A model generated the notes under the pieces. The model saw only the letters and a list, made by a program, of their open reading frames with translations. It was not told the origin of the DNA and searched no databases. A DNA stretch of 29,712 nt, from assembly GCA_002254825.2 (NCBI GenBank), contig NJEL02000046.1:1-29712 (forward strand). Reading direction: 5' to 3'. The translations under genes and the position numbers were made by a program. Of the stretch, positions 23,550 through 29,712 are shown one piece after another (the first letter of the stretch is position 1; each line of letters starts with the position of its first letter). The DNA comes from Methanosarcinales archaeon ex4572_44 (GTDB lineage Archaea; Halobacteriota; Methanosarcinia; Methanosarcinales; EX4572-44).

Positions 23550-25415
23550 TTATGCTCCTCTTTGGTTTATGGCTTTTGCGCCTGTTACAAGTTCTTTTTC
23601 TATCCCATCTATTATTGGTGGTGGGAGTTTCTGCAGTTCGTCGGGTTTGGTTTGCAGGTCGTAGAGTATGGCTTTCTTTTCTTGTGGTCTCAGGGTGATC
23701 TTCCACTGGTAATTGTATTCGCTTGCTATGGGTGTGGTTTTTGGTGTTGGGCTTGGGTTGTATATTGGGTGCTCATGTGTTTCGTGCAGTGTGAATCGTT
23801 GTGTAGTCTCTGTGTTGTTCTGCACCTGTATTATTACCTGGTGTACCTTTTCGTTCTCATGTATCTCTCTTTTCACGAGGACGTTTCCCATTATTTTGGC
23901 TATTATTGGGTTTATGTCTGGTGTGGGCCGTTCGAGTATCTGGGCTGTTTTTGTTGCGAGCTGGGGGAGTATTTTCTTGATTATCACTTCTTTTTCTCGT
24001 CGTTTGGTGAGCGTTTTCTCTTTGCTCAGGTAGGCTGATACTCTGCGTGCCAGTTCTTTTAATGCCAGACCGATCTCGTTCATGATTTCTGGAACGTCTG
24101 CGATCGCTTCTTTTGATTCTGAGGTGAATGGTGTGTGAGTGGAAGCGATGTGGACGAGTATCACGAGGGGCCCTGTTGGCAGGCTTCCCTGTGCTTGATC
24201 GATTCCGTACTGTCTCCATTTGATCTTTTCGATGGTATGGGTGATGGCACATGCTCCCTGCTGGTATAGGAGAGGTACCCTGTTTGCAAATCGTAGAATC
24301 TTTGCTCGTTCATCCTTTCGAAGGCTTCCGCCGTATGCGATGCCTGCTTCGATTATGAAAGGGTGTCCGCTGTGGACCGAGGGTGTGCGTGTGGTGGTTG
24401 TGATATAGTCTGCTGTGTGTTCTTTCCTGAGCCCTCTGTAGATCAGTTCTTCACCGATGGGTGAGAGGCAGTCGGTTGAGGGTGCCATTATCTTCACTTT
24501 CTTGAAGGCTTTGATGAGTTTCTTTGCGTCATCCACTCCGAGTGTGCGCGGATCAGTGTTCGGATCAATTTCTGCTGTCTTACAGATCTCTTCTGCTGTG
24601 TGTAGACCTATCTTGGAAAAAGAGTATCGTAGGAAGGGTGCGAGTCGCTTTCGTTCTGTGTAGCGCAATATTTTCATGAGTGTTCCGAGTTCGATTCCGT
24701 GCGGGTGTGGCAACACCTCGCGTGCCGCAACTGGCATCTCTTCGCTTGCACGTTCAAAGAGCATCTCGTTACCATCTGGCTCAACGAGTGTGATACGTGC
24801 GTGCGGATTCACAATCGCAGTCTCTTTTAGGTATTCGTACACGGATTGACGCCGCCCCCTGACATAACTTGCTTCCATCTCAAGCTCGACGCGGGTGCCG
24901 TGCAGTCGGTCCCACTCGATTTCCTCGTCCTTCAGTATCTCTGGTTCGTTCGTCTTTGTGTTGATGACAAGTTCAAAATAATGTGCAGGATGGTCTTTCC
25001 CGATCTTTGAGATTATGCGAACAGGCCTGCCAGAGGTGAGTTGCGAGTGCAGAACTGCTGCTGAAATACCGATACCCTGTTGACCCCGACTTTGTTTCAC
25101 GGCGTGGAAACGTGAACCATACAATAGTTTTGCAAAGACGCACGGGATCTGACGCCTAACAATGCCAGGGCCGTTATCTTCAACGATCAGCGTGATAACA
25201 TCTCTACCAGTCTGCTCTACGAAGATCAGGATGTCAGGGAGTATCTCTGCTTCCTCGCAGGCGTCAAGGGCATTGTCCACAGCCTCTTTCACAGTTGTTA
25301 TGAGAGAGCGTGGCTGTGAATCGAAGCCGAGTATCTGTCTGTTCTTCTCAAAGAACTCTGCAATACTGATAGATTCCTGTCTCTTCGCAAGCTTCCAAGC
25401 CAAAGGATCTTCCAT
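23550..25415 (-). CDS. top6B: DNA topoisomerase VI subunit B
   Basis: ATPase subunit that clamps two DNA duplexes and drives strand passage with subunit A. The 621 residues are full length. The N-terminal GHKL fold is complete: KEAVDNALDACEEA near 44-57 (N box), IVEDNGPGI near 76-84 (G1 box), SRGQQGIGISAAV near 109-121 (G2 box). A helix-two-turn-helix insert and transducer domain follow (TGPLVILVHIAST near 415-427). The C-terminus is an Ig-like region. Start ATG 25415 has a TATA-like TTTAATAATATTTGG at about 25452-25466 on the minus strand. Codon composition is ordinary at the 5' end and becomes strongly A/C-rich over the last third. Confidence 0.95.
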   Translation of the reverse strand: MEDPLAWKLAKRQESISIAEFFEKNRQILGFDSQPRSLITTVKEAVDNALDACEEAEILPDILIFVEQTGRDVITLIVEDNGPGIVRRQIPCVFAKLLYGSRFHAVKQSRGQQGIGISAAVLHSQLTSGRPVRIISKIGKDHPAHYFELVINTKTNEPEILKDEEIEWDRLHGTRVELEMEASYVRGRRQSVYEYLKETAIVNPHARITLVEPDGNEMLFERASEEMPVAAREVLPHPHGIELGTLMKILRYTERKRLAPFLRYSFSKIGLHTAEEICKTAEIDPNTDPRTLGVDDAKKLIKAFKKVKIMAPSTDCLSPIGEELIYRGLRKEHTADYITTTTRTPSVHSGHPFIIEAGIAYGGSLRKDERAKILRFANRVPLLYQQGACAITHTIEKIKWRQYGIDQAQGSLPTGPLVILVHIASTHTPFTSESKEAIADVPEIMNEIGLALKELARRVSAYLSKEKTLTKRREKEVIIKKILPQLATKTAQILERPTPDINPIIAKIMGNVLVKREIHENEKVHQVIIQVQNNTETTQRFTLHETHEHPIYNPSPTPKTTPIASEYNYQWKITLRPQEKKAILYDLQTKPDELQKLPPPIIDGIEKELVTGAKAINQRGA

Positions 25416-25635
25416 TAAAACATACTCCTAAGTTATAATTCTGCACCAAATATTATTAAAATTTCCTCTCCTTCTTCCAGTCTCACTATCACCATTAAAC
25501 TCATCTCACGCCGAGGCTCCAGATATGACTTTCGCTTCCAATGGGTTGTAAAATTAGCGGGCGTTACCCAAAACTCTGATTTCTTCATACGTTAAAATCC
25601 AAAGCTTCAGACATAACAGATGATGGGTGCACACC

Positions 25636-25688
25636 TTTTTTAAGCAATGAAACACAACTCGTAAAGAGTTGTAGAAAAGGTTTTGGAG
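25636..25688 (+). promoter_or_regulatory. Leader of the contractile injection system operon with perfect hairpin
   Basis: Within the 280-nt divergent spacer between top6B and the CIS genes, a perfect 7-bp hairpin ACAACTC-GTAAA-GAGTTGT lies at 25654-25672, followed by a strong GGAGG ribosome site at 25684-25688. A T-rich stretch (25636-25643) and a TATA-like TTAAAAT near 25592 are possible promoters. If the latter is used, the hairpin is in the leader and could affect translation. Confidence 0.45.
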
Positions 25689-25695
25689 GCTGGAA

Positions 25696-26073
25696 ATGAG
25701 CGATTATACTGCGATATTGTATGTTGGTGAAACATTAGTCAGATTGTTGTGGGATAATATAAAAAATGATTCTGAACTCAGCATAATCGAATCCGAGGAC
25801 CAAATAACGTTATCTTCACCAGAAGATATAGGGGCTGGCAAGAAATTATCTTTATTTCTGTATCAGATTACTGAAAATGATTATCTGAAGAATCAGGAGA
25901 TGCAAAATGTTAATTCAACAAAATTTGAACATCCTCCGTTGGCTCTGAGTCTTTTCTATCTTATCACTGCCCATACACAGAATACTGGTAGTGACCACCT
26001 TCTGCTTGGAAAAGTGATGCAGGTATTCCATGATAACGCGATACTGCGAGGTTCTGCGAGACCACACGGGTGA
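25696..26073 (+). CDS. DUF4255 (Pvc16-type) tail-terminator-like protein, frameshifted near the 3' end
   Basis: Matches the N-terminal part of DUF4255 proteins (Afp16/Pvc16), which cap the tube and sheath of contractile injection systems. Visible are SLFLYQITENDYLKNQEM near 52-69, PPLALSLFYLITAHT near 82-96, and the LLGKVMQVFHDNAILRGS end. After LRGS the frame reads six unrelated residues and stops at 26073, giving 125 residues against the usual 180-200. The +2 frame from about 26053 reads TTRVTELELEKYQIGVER and stops at 26115-26117, overlapping the next gene's ATG in the usual coupled manner. So the true C-terminus is there, and a middle segment of perhaps 40-60 residues is missing at about 26050-26065. 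Confidence 0.82.
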   Translation: MSDYTAILYVGETLVRLLWDNIKNDSELSIIESEDQITLSSPEDIGAGKKLSLFLYQITENDYLKNQEMQNVNSTKFEHPPLALSLFYLITAHTQNTGSDHLLLGKVMQVFHDNAILRGSARPHG

Positions 26074-26113
26074 CTGAACTGGAACTTGAGAAATACCAGA
26101 TTGGGGTTGAGAG

Positions 26114-26740
26114 ATGATGGCACAAATGGATAGAACCTTTCTTGAGCACCACAGTACAAAACTTTCGCTTGCAGTCTTTATTCTGGATGACTACACCGGG
26201 AAAAATGCAATCGGTAGAGTGAACGTGTCTCTGAAAGGACAAGAAGAGAAACCAGTGAAACCAGTAAAAAACCCGAGCTCATATTACCTCTTCTTGAACC
26301 TTCCAAACAATACGTATACCGTCCATGTGCATTCTGACAACTACTTTGATAAAGATTCCGATATTATAAATCTGGCTGAACTTGACCCCAAAAATCCCGT
26401 AGTAAATATAACTGTGAAACCAACGCCTTCCTATCCGTTTCCACATGGAACCACGCTGATAAGAGGAATGGTGTGCGACTTAACAGGAAACGCTGTGCCC
26501 GATGCCAGAATAGATGTCAGAGAAAAGGGTGTTTGGAACAGAACAAACGAGAAGGGAGAATTCGCACTCTATTTTGGATCTTTGACAGAGGACGAAATTA
26601 TAAAAGAAGATGGTAAAAGATTCGTTAAGGGAAATGGTGGAAAAATAATTCGGTTGGAGGTCAAATATAAGGATGTAGCCATAATGAGGGGTCTGGAGAT
26701 TGAAGAGGGGAAGACAACTTCAGTGAGGATTGAAGGATAA
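26114..26740 (+). CDS. CIS-associated protein with carboxypeptidase-regulatory-like beta-sandwich
   Basis: A 208-residue soluble protein. Residues 1-100 look like one beta-sandwich ('LSLAVFILDDYTGKNAIGRV', then YLFLNLPNNTYTVHVHSDNY). Residues 115-208 look like a carboxypeptidase regulatory-like (CarboxypepD_reg) repeat: 'IRGMVCDLTGNAVPDARIDV' then TNEKGEFALYF. No signal peptide or membrane segment. Such domains occur near DUF4255 genes in extracellular CIS clusters, where they may be structural or fibre-like; the precise role is unknown. Translation is coupled to the DUF4255 gene by an overlap at 26114-26117, where a second ATG also exists. It ends right before a TATA box for the sheath gene. 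Confidence 0.75.
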   Translation: MMAQMDRTFLEHHSTKLSLAVFILDDYTGKNAIGRVNVSLKGQEEKPVKPVKNPSSYYLFLNLPNNTYTVHVHSDNYFDKDSDIINLAELDPKNPVVNITVKPTPSYPFPHGTTLIRGMVCDLTGNAVPDARIDVREKGVWNRTNEKGEFALYFGSLTEDEIIKEDGKRFVKGNGGKIIRLEVKYKDVAIMRGLEIEEGKTTSVRIEG

Positions 26741-26750
26741 TTTTTATATA
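26741..26750 (+). promoter_or_regulatory. Probable promoter of the sheath-tube genes
   Basis: TTTTTATATA directly after the preceding stop is a strong archaeal TATA box. The start would be near 26773, leaving a leader of about 35 nt with an AAGGAGGGA ribosome site at about 26795-26803. A separate promoter would allow the abundant sheath and tube proteins to be made in excess of the upstream genes. Confidence 0.5.
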
Positions 26751-26807
26751 CAGAAACAACAACCTCACTATATGTCTGATGATTATAGGTCTATAAGGAG
26801 GGATTAG

Positions 26808-27974
26808 ATGCCAGAATATTTGTCACCTGGAGTATATGTAGAAGAGATAGAGATTGGAGCAAAGCCGATCGAGGGCGTGAGTACAAGCACTGTTGGATTT
26901 ATTGGAATGGCAGAGAAGGGAGACCCAAATAAAGCTATTCTGATCACGAATTGGGGGCAGTTTGTGGAAAAATTCGGTAGGTACACCGATGGAGCGCCCC
27001 ACTTAGCACCTGCAGTCTATGGCTTTTTTGCCAATGGAGGAAGCCGCTGTTACGTGATAAGAGTTCCAGACGATGCTGAAGACGGTGATTATGTAGGCAC
27101 GGATGAAGGACCAGGTAAGAGGACAGGTCTTCAGATCTTTAACGAGATCGATGAGATCAACATCGTGTGCATCCCAGGTGTCACCTCCCAAACAGTTCAA
27201 AGTGCCACGATCACCCACTGTGAAGGGATGAAGGACCGCTTCTGTATCCTTGACCCAGAAGAAGAAGCTGACATGCCCGCTGTCCAGGCACAGATGAATA
27301 ATGTAATTTCTGCGAAAGGATACGCTGCTCTATATTATCCCTGGATCAAAGTCGGTGTAGAAACTGAAGAGAATGACAAGATAAAGATCACTCAGAAATT
27401 TGTTGCCCCTAGCGGATACCTTGCAGGAATCTATGCTCGCAGCGACACAGAGCGAGGGGTACACAAGGCTCCAGCAAACGAGATCATCCGTGGCGCATTG
27501 GATATCAAATTGCCAATCACCAAAGGAGAACAGGACATCCTGAACCCAAAAGGGATCAACTGCATCCGCGCTTTCCCTGGTCGAGGAATCCGTGTTTGGG
27601 GTGCAAGAACAACAGCTACAACCAGTGACCCACTCTGGAAATACATCAATGTGAGAAGGCTTTTCCTCTTCATCGAAGAATCTATCGAGGAAGGCACCCA
27701 ATGGGTAGTTTTTGAGCCAAACAATGAGAAGCTCTGGGCGAGGGTGAGACAGACCATCACACAGTTCTTAACAAGGGTGTGGAAAGACGGAGCCCTAATG
27801 GGAACCACACCCGAAGAAGCGTTCTTTGTCAAGTGTGACAGAACAACGATGACGCAGGATGACATTGACAACGGCAGACTCATTGTGTTGATAGGCGTTG
27901 CACCTGTAAAGCCAGCAGAATTTGTTATCTTCAGAATTGCTCAATGGGCTGGTGGCTCTGAGGTGTCTGAATAA
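26808..27974 (+). CDS. Contractile injection system sheath protein
   Basis: Phage-tail-sheath family protein that forms the contracting outer sleeve. The 388 residues are a compact but complete form. The N-terminus LSPGVYVEEIEIGAKPIEGV (4-23) is the inter-subunit linker strand. Next come TVGFIGMAEKGDPNKA, FFANGGSRCYVIRV (72-85), YAALYYPWIKVG and SGYLAGIYARSDTERGVHKA. The conserved C-terminal core has GEQDILNPKGIN, GRGIRVWGART, YINVRRLFLFIEESIEEGTQ, EEAFFVKCDRTTMTQDDIDN and GVAPVKPAEFVIFRI. It strongly resembles sheaths of eCIS (Afp/PVC-like) clusters. An AAGGAGGGA precedes the ATG, and the tube gene follows 15 nt later. Confidence 0.95.
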   Translation: MPEYLSPGVYVEEIEIGAKPIEGVSTSTVGFIGMAEKGDPNKAILITNWGQFVEKFGRYTDGAPHLAPAVYGFFANGGSRCYVIRVPDDAEDGDYVGTDEGPGKRTGLQIFNEIDEINIVCIPGVTSQTVQSATITHCEGMKDRFCILDPEEEADMPAVQAQMNNVISAKGYAALYYPWIKVGVETEENDKIKITQKFVAPSGYLAGIYARSDTERGVHKAPANEIIRGALDIKLPITKGEQDILNPKGINCIRAFPGRGIRVWGARTTATTSDPLWKYINVRRLFLFIEESIEEGTQWVVFEPNNEKLWARVRQTITQFLTRVWKDGALMGTTPEEAFFVKCDRTTMTQDDIDNGRLIVLIGVAPVKPAEFVIFRIAQWAGGSEVSE

Positions 27975-27989
27975 AGGAGGTAGATAAAA

Positions 27990-28436
27990 ATGGTAGGCGA
28001 AAGAAAAGATCCGTACAGAAACTTTAAGTTTCTGCTTGAAGCAGATGGAATCGTTCAAGCTGGCTTCAGTGAAATCACAATTCCTGACACAACCAGTGAT
28101 GTTGTTGAATACCGAGAGGGAAACGAACGAAACACAGTAAGAAAACTTCCAGGACTTACCAAGTATGGAAACATAACCCTGAAATGGGGAATCACCGATT
28201 CCATGGAACTCTATGAAAAGTGGCGCAAACCAGTAGAAGACGGCAAGGTAAAAGAAGCAAGAAAAAATGTTGCTATCATCTTGATGGATGAAGAGGGGAA
28301 CGCTGCGGCACGATGGGAATTTGAAGAGGCATGGCCCAGTAAATACGATGCACCAGACCTGAACGCCAAGGGAACCGACGTTGCTATTGAAACCCTGGAA
28401 ATAGCGCACGAAGGAATGAAACGAGTGAAGCCGTGA
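27990..28436 (+). CDS. Contractile injection system inner tube protein (first copy)
   Basis: T4 gp19-like tube protein (the 'conserved phage tail region protein' family of eCIS), forming the rigid inner tube. The 148 residues are normal length: KDPYRNFKFLLEADGIVQAG, FSEIT, EYREGNERNTVRKLPGLTKY, NITLKWGITDS, ARKNVAIILMDEEGNAAARW and the end DVAIETLEIAHEGMKRV. A near-perfect AAAGGAGGT lies before ATG 27990. It is paralogous to the truncated copy at 28950, serving as an internal reference for what that copy should look like. The stop overlaps a possible GTG of the next gene. Confidence 0.94.
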   Translation: MVGERKDPYRNFKFLLEADGIVQAGFSEITIPDTTSDVVEYREGNERNTVRKLPGLTKYGNITLKWGITDSMELYEKWRKPVEDGKVKEARKNVAIILMDEEGNAAARWEFEEAWPSKYDAPDLNAKGTDVAIETLEIAHEGMKRVKP

Positions 28437-28450
28437 GGAGTCCTCAAAAA

Positions 28451-28714
28451 ATGTTCCAGACCGAATACGAGTTTACGCTTCCAAAAGGATATGTGGATGA
28501 AGAAGGTACCCTCCACAAAAAAGGGACTATGCGACTTGCAACAGCCGCAGATGAGATACTACCACTCAAGGACCCGAGAGTCCAGCAAAACCCTGCATAC
28601 CTCACCGTAATCCTTCTATCCAGAGTGGTAACCAAGATTGGCAGCATCCCTGCCGTAAATCCGAGAGTCATAGAGGAACTGTTTGCCTCTGACTTAGGGT
28701 ATTTGCAGGAATGA
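28451..28714 (+). CDS. Tail assembly protein of eCIS type
   Basis: About 87 residues matching the small phage-tail-assembly protein found after the tube gene in eCIS clusters: TEYEFTLPKGYVDEEGTLHK, GTMRLATAADEILPLKDPRV, NPAYLTVILLSRVV and VIEELFASDLGYLQE. It is probably a chaperone or assembly factor for the tube (inference from phage tails). The frame reaches GTG 28433, but ATG 28451 has GAGGAG about 9 nt upstream and gives the conserved start. The protein ends abruptly at YLQE where relatives continue a few residues, and the next frame begins as the end of a different protein, so the 3' end is probably at a deletion junction. Confidence 0.85.
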   Translation: MFQTEYEFTLPKGYVDEEGTLHKKGTMRLATAADEILPLKDPRVQQNPAYLTVILLSRVVTKIGSIPAVNPRVIEELFASDLGYLQE

Positions 28715-28797
28715 ACATGGATCACAGAGAACGAAGAAGATGGTGCGAGGAGGTCTCAAAGATAAATAAAAAGTTGAATGAGTCTGTGAAGGAGTGA
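28711..28797 (+). CDS. DUF6760-like protein, C-terminal stub
   Basis: A 28-codon frame that overlaps the preceding stop (ATGA at 28711). It reads MDHRERRRWCEEVSKINKKL, which is the characteristic C-terminal end of the tiny DUF6760 proteins that follow the tail assembly gene in eCIS clusters. Those are normally about 50-60 residues with a preceding segment ending in ...FHWPxxEIxNL. That N-terminal half is missing, so the junction with the assembly gene at about 28705-28715 removed roughly 90 nt or more. It is too short for routine gene finding. Confidence 0.7.
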   Translation: MNMDHRERRRWCEEVSKINKKLNESVKE

Positions 28798-28949
28798 AAA
28801 ATATTATATTTGAATTGTTTAGGAGAATTGGAGTCATCACTTGCAGAATTTGTTTTTAATTTGAGTTAGATAATTTAGAATATTTCGAGAGGTAGGTTCG
28901 AGATAAATTAGCTCAAATTAAGACTAAGTCTAAGCATGGAGAAAGAGAA

Positions 28950-29712
28950 ATGCCCATAGCTGAGAGAAATGATCCATATCAAAGCTTCAGGTTCTTGGTG
29001 GAAATCCATGGGTTAATCGTTGGCGGTTTTTCAGAAGTTTCAGGACTCCAAGCAGAGACCGAGACAGAAGAAATACGAGAAGGTGGCGTCAACGATCATG
29101 TCCATAAACTACCCAAGATAACAAAATATCCAAACATCACGCTAAAAAGGGGCATAACAGATTCTGACATTCTCTGGAGATGGCACCGGGATATGAGTGA
29201 GACAATGCGCCCAGATAAGTTCATCATATTGAGAGGTTTATCAAAACATGGTTCCATAGCAATTTCCGATCTGAATTTTTCTGGATGGATAAATAACAAA
29301 CACAAAGTATTTAGACGGCGTAAAACCCTATTTCCAACTTTAATTTTTCGCATAAGGAAACATTTTTCGATGTCACAACAATTTTTACCAAAAAATGCTA
29401 CCGCCCTCATGGAAAACAGAGTGCGTTATTCTGGGAAGCATTCTCTCTCTAAGATACACTTGCGTTTAGACGTGCTCACAATTTTTAAAGATTGGGCGAA
29501 AAAGGATGAGGTATCATCTAAAAGTCGGCGGATAGGCTTGTCAAGATTTTACTCCCTCTGCATCCATCCAGGCTCCTACTTCCCTGAATACAAATCGCAC
29601 TTGGAATTTACGGTCAATCCGATATTTTCTGAAACTTCAAATATCTTGGCTGATGCGAAGCATGGAAAGCCAGGGAGTTCTCCTTCTGGGATTGCTCCGC
29701 CATTCCCAAAGC
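28950..29712 (+). CDS. Second inner tube protein, disrupted and running off the window end
   Basis: Starts at ATG 28950 with GGAG at 28938-28941. Residues 1-89 are a clear second eCIS tube paralogue: ERNDPYQSFRFLVEIHGLIV, GGFSEVSGLQAETETEEIRE, GGVNDHVHKLPKITKYPNIT and LKRGITDSDILWRWHRDM. After about residue 85-89 (near 29215) the expected C-terminal half (the xKNxSIILLDEEGNE strand and AIETLELAH end) is absent. The frame stays open, without stop, to 29712 (254 codons) but reads basic residues of no recognised family. The minus strand of 29096-29410 is also open. Either an insertion has disrupted the gene or two unrelated sequences were joined. Confidence 0.6.
   Translation, partial: MPIAERNDPYQSFRFLVEIHGLIVGGFSEVSGLQAETETEEIREGGVNDHVHKLPKITKYPNITLKRGITDSDILWRWHRDMSETMRPDKFIILRGLSKHGSIAISDLNFSGWINNKHKVFRRRKTLFPTLIFRIRKHFSMSQQFLPKNATALMENRVRYSGKHSLSKIHLRLDVLTIFKDWAKKDEVSSKSRRIGLSRFYSLCIHPGSYFPEYKSHLEFTVNPIFSETSNILADAKHGKPGSSPSGIAPPFPK

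Noticed and set aside
22389..24252. Arg/Thr-rich and Cys/Phe-rich open frames on both strands over the topoisomerase VI genes
   Set aside because: All are products of the extreme strand composition; top6A and top6B explain the region fully.
28798..28949. 9-bp inverted repeat TAATTTGAG/CTCAAATTA (28857-28865 and 28912-28920)
   Set aside because: Arms are about 46 nt apart in an AT-rich spacer and could easily occur by chance; not convincing as an element end or terminator.
1..29712. CRISPR array, rRNA or additional tRNA genes
   Set aside because: No regularly spaced direct repeats, no rRNA-like sequence and no second cloverleaf were seen on reading either strand.

Overview
The window looks like a chromosomal segment of a methanogen-lineage archaeon (Halobacteriota / Methanomicrobia-type, possibly a methanotrophic or alkanotrophic relative). 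Evidence is an A-type ATP synthase operon, aIF5A, NMD3, topoisomerase VI, a DUF2551 gene, a tungsten-type aldehyde:ferredoxin oxidoreductase and the methanogenesis-marker protein MtxX. Archaeal TATA-like boxes and frequent TTG/GTG starts fit. The finer placement is inference.

Layout. 1-2.8 kb (+): DUF2551 protein, purD, argF and a tRNA-Leu(UAG). 2.86-3.7 kb (-): an AT-rich HEPN-like gene abutting the tRNA. 3.9-11.7 kb (-): the ATP synthase operon in the order H-I-K-E-C-F-A-B-D. 11.9-14.0 kb (+): MarC-type membrane protein, aIF5A and an agmatinase-like ureohydrolase. 14.1-17.2 kb (-): AAA ATPase, metallo-beta-lactamase-fold hydrolase and NMD3 as a tight operon. 17.6-21.2 kb: AOR (-), hisI (+), gamma-carbonic-anhydrase-like protein (-), mtxX (+). 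21.4-22.2 kb (-): two small unrecognised genes. 22.4-25.4 kb (-): topoisomerase VI B and A. 25.7-29.7 kb (+): the start of a contractile injection system (CIS) cluster, with a DUF4255 terminator-like protein, beta-sandwich protein, sheath, tube, tail-assembly protein, DUF6760 stub and a second tube gene running off the end.

The most unusual feature is a recurrent defect. At least six positions in five genes have lost a stretch of roughly 90-200 nt (estimated from usual family lengths) while both flanks remain excellent matches to their families. These are atpA twice (once removing the Walker A P-loop), atpB, hisI (in frame), the DUF4255 gene and the DUF6760 gene. The second tube gene also derails. 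Other genes of similar conservation are full length. Short-read misassembly is the simplest explanation, but real microhomology deletions cannot be excluded from the sequence alone.

The CIS cluster is the main accessory system. It is a headless phage-tail-like machine of the eCIS/PVC/Afp type, and the payload, baseplate and ATPase genes would lie beyond the window end.
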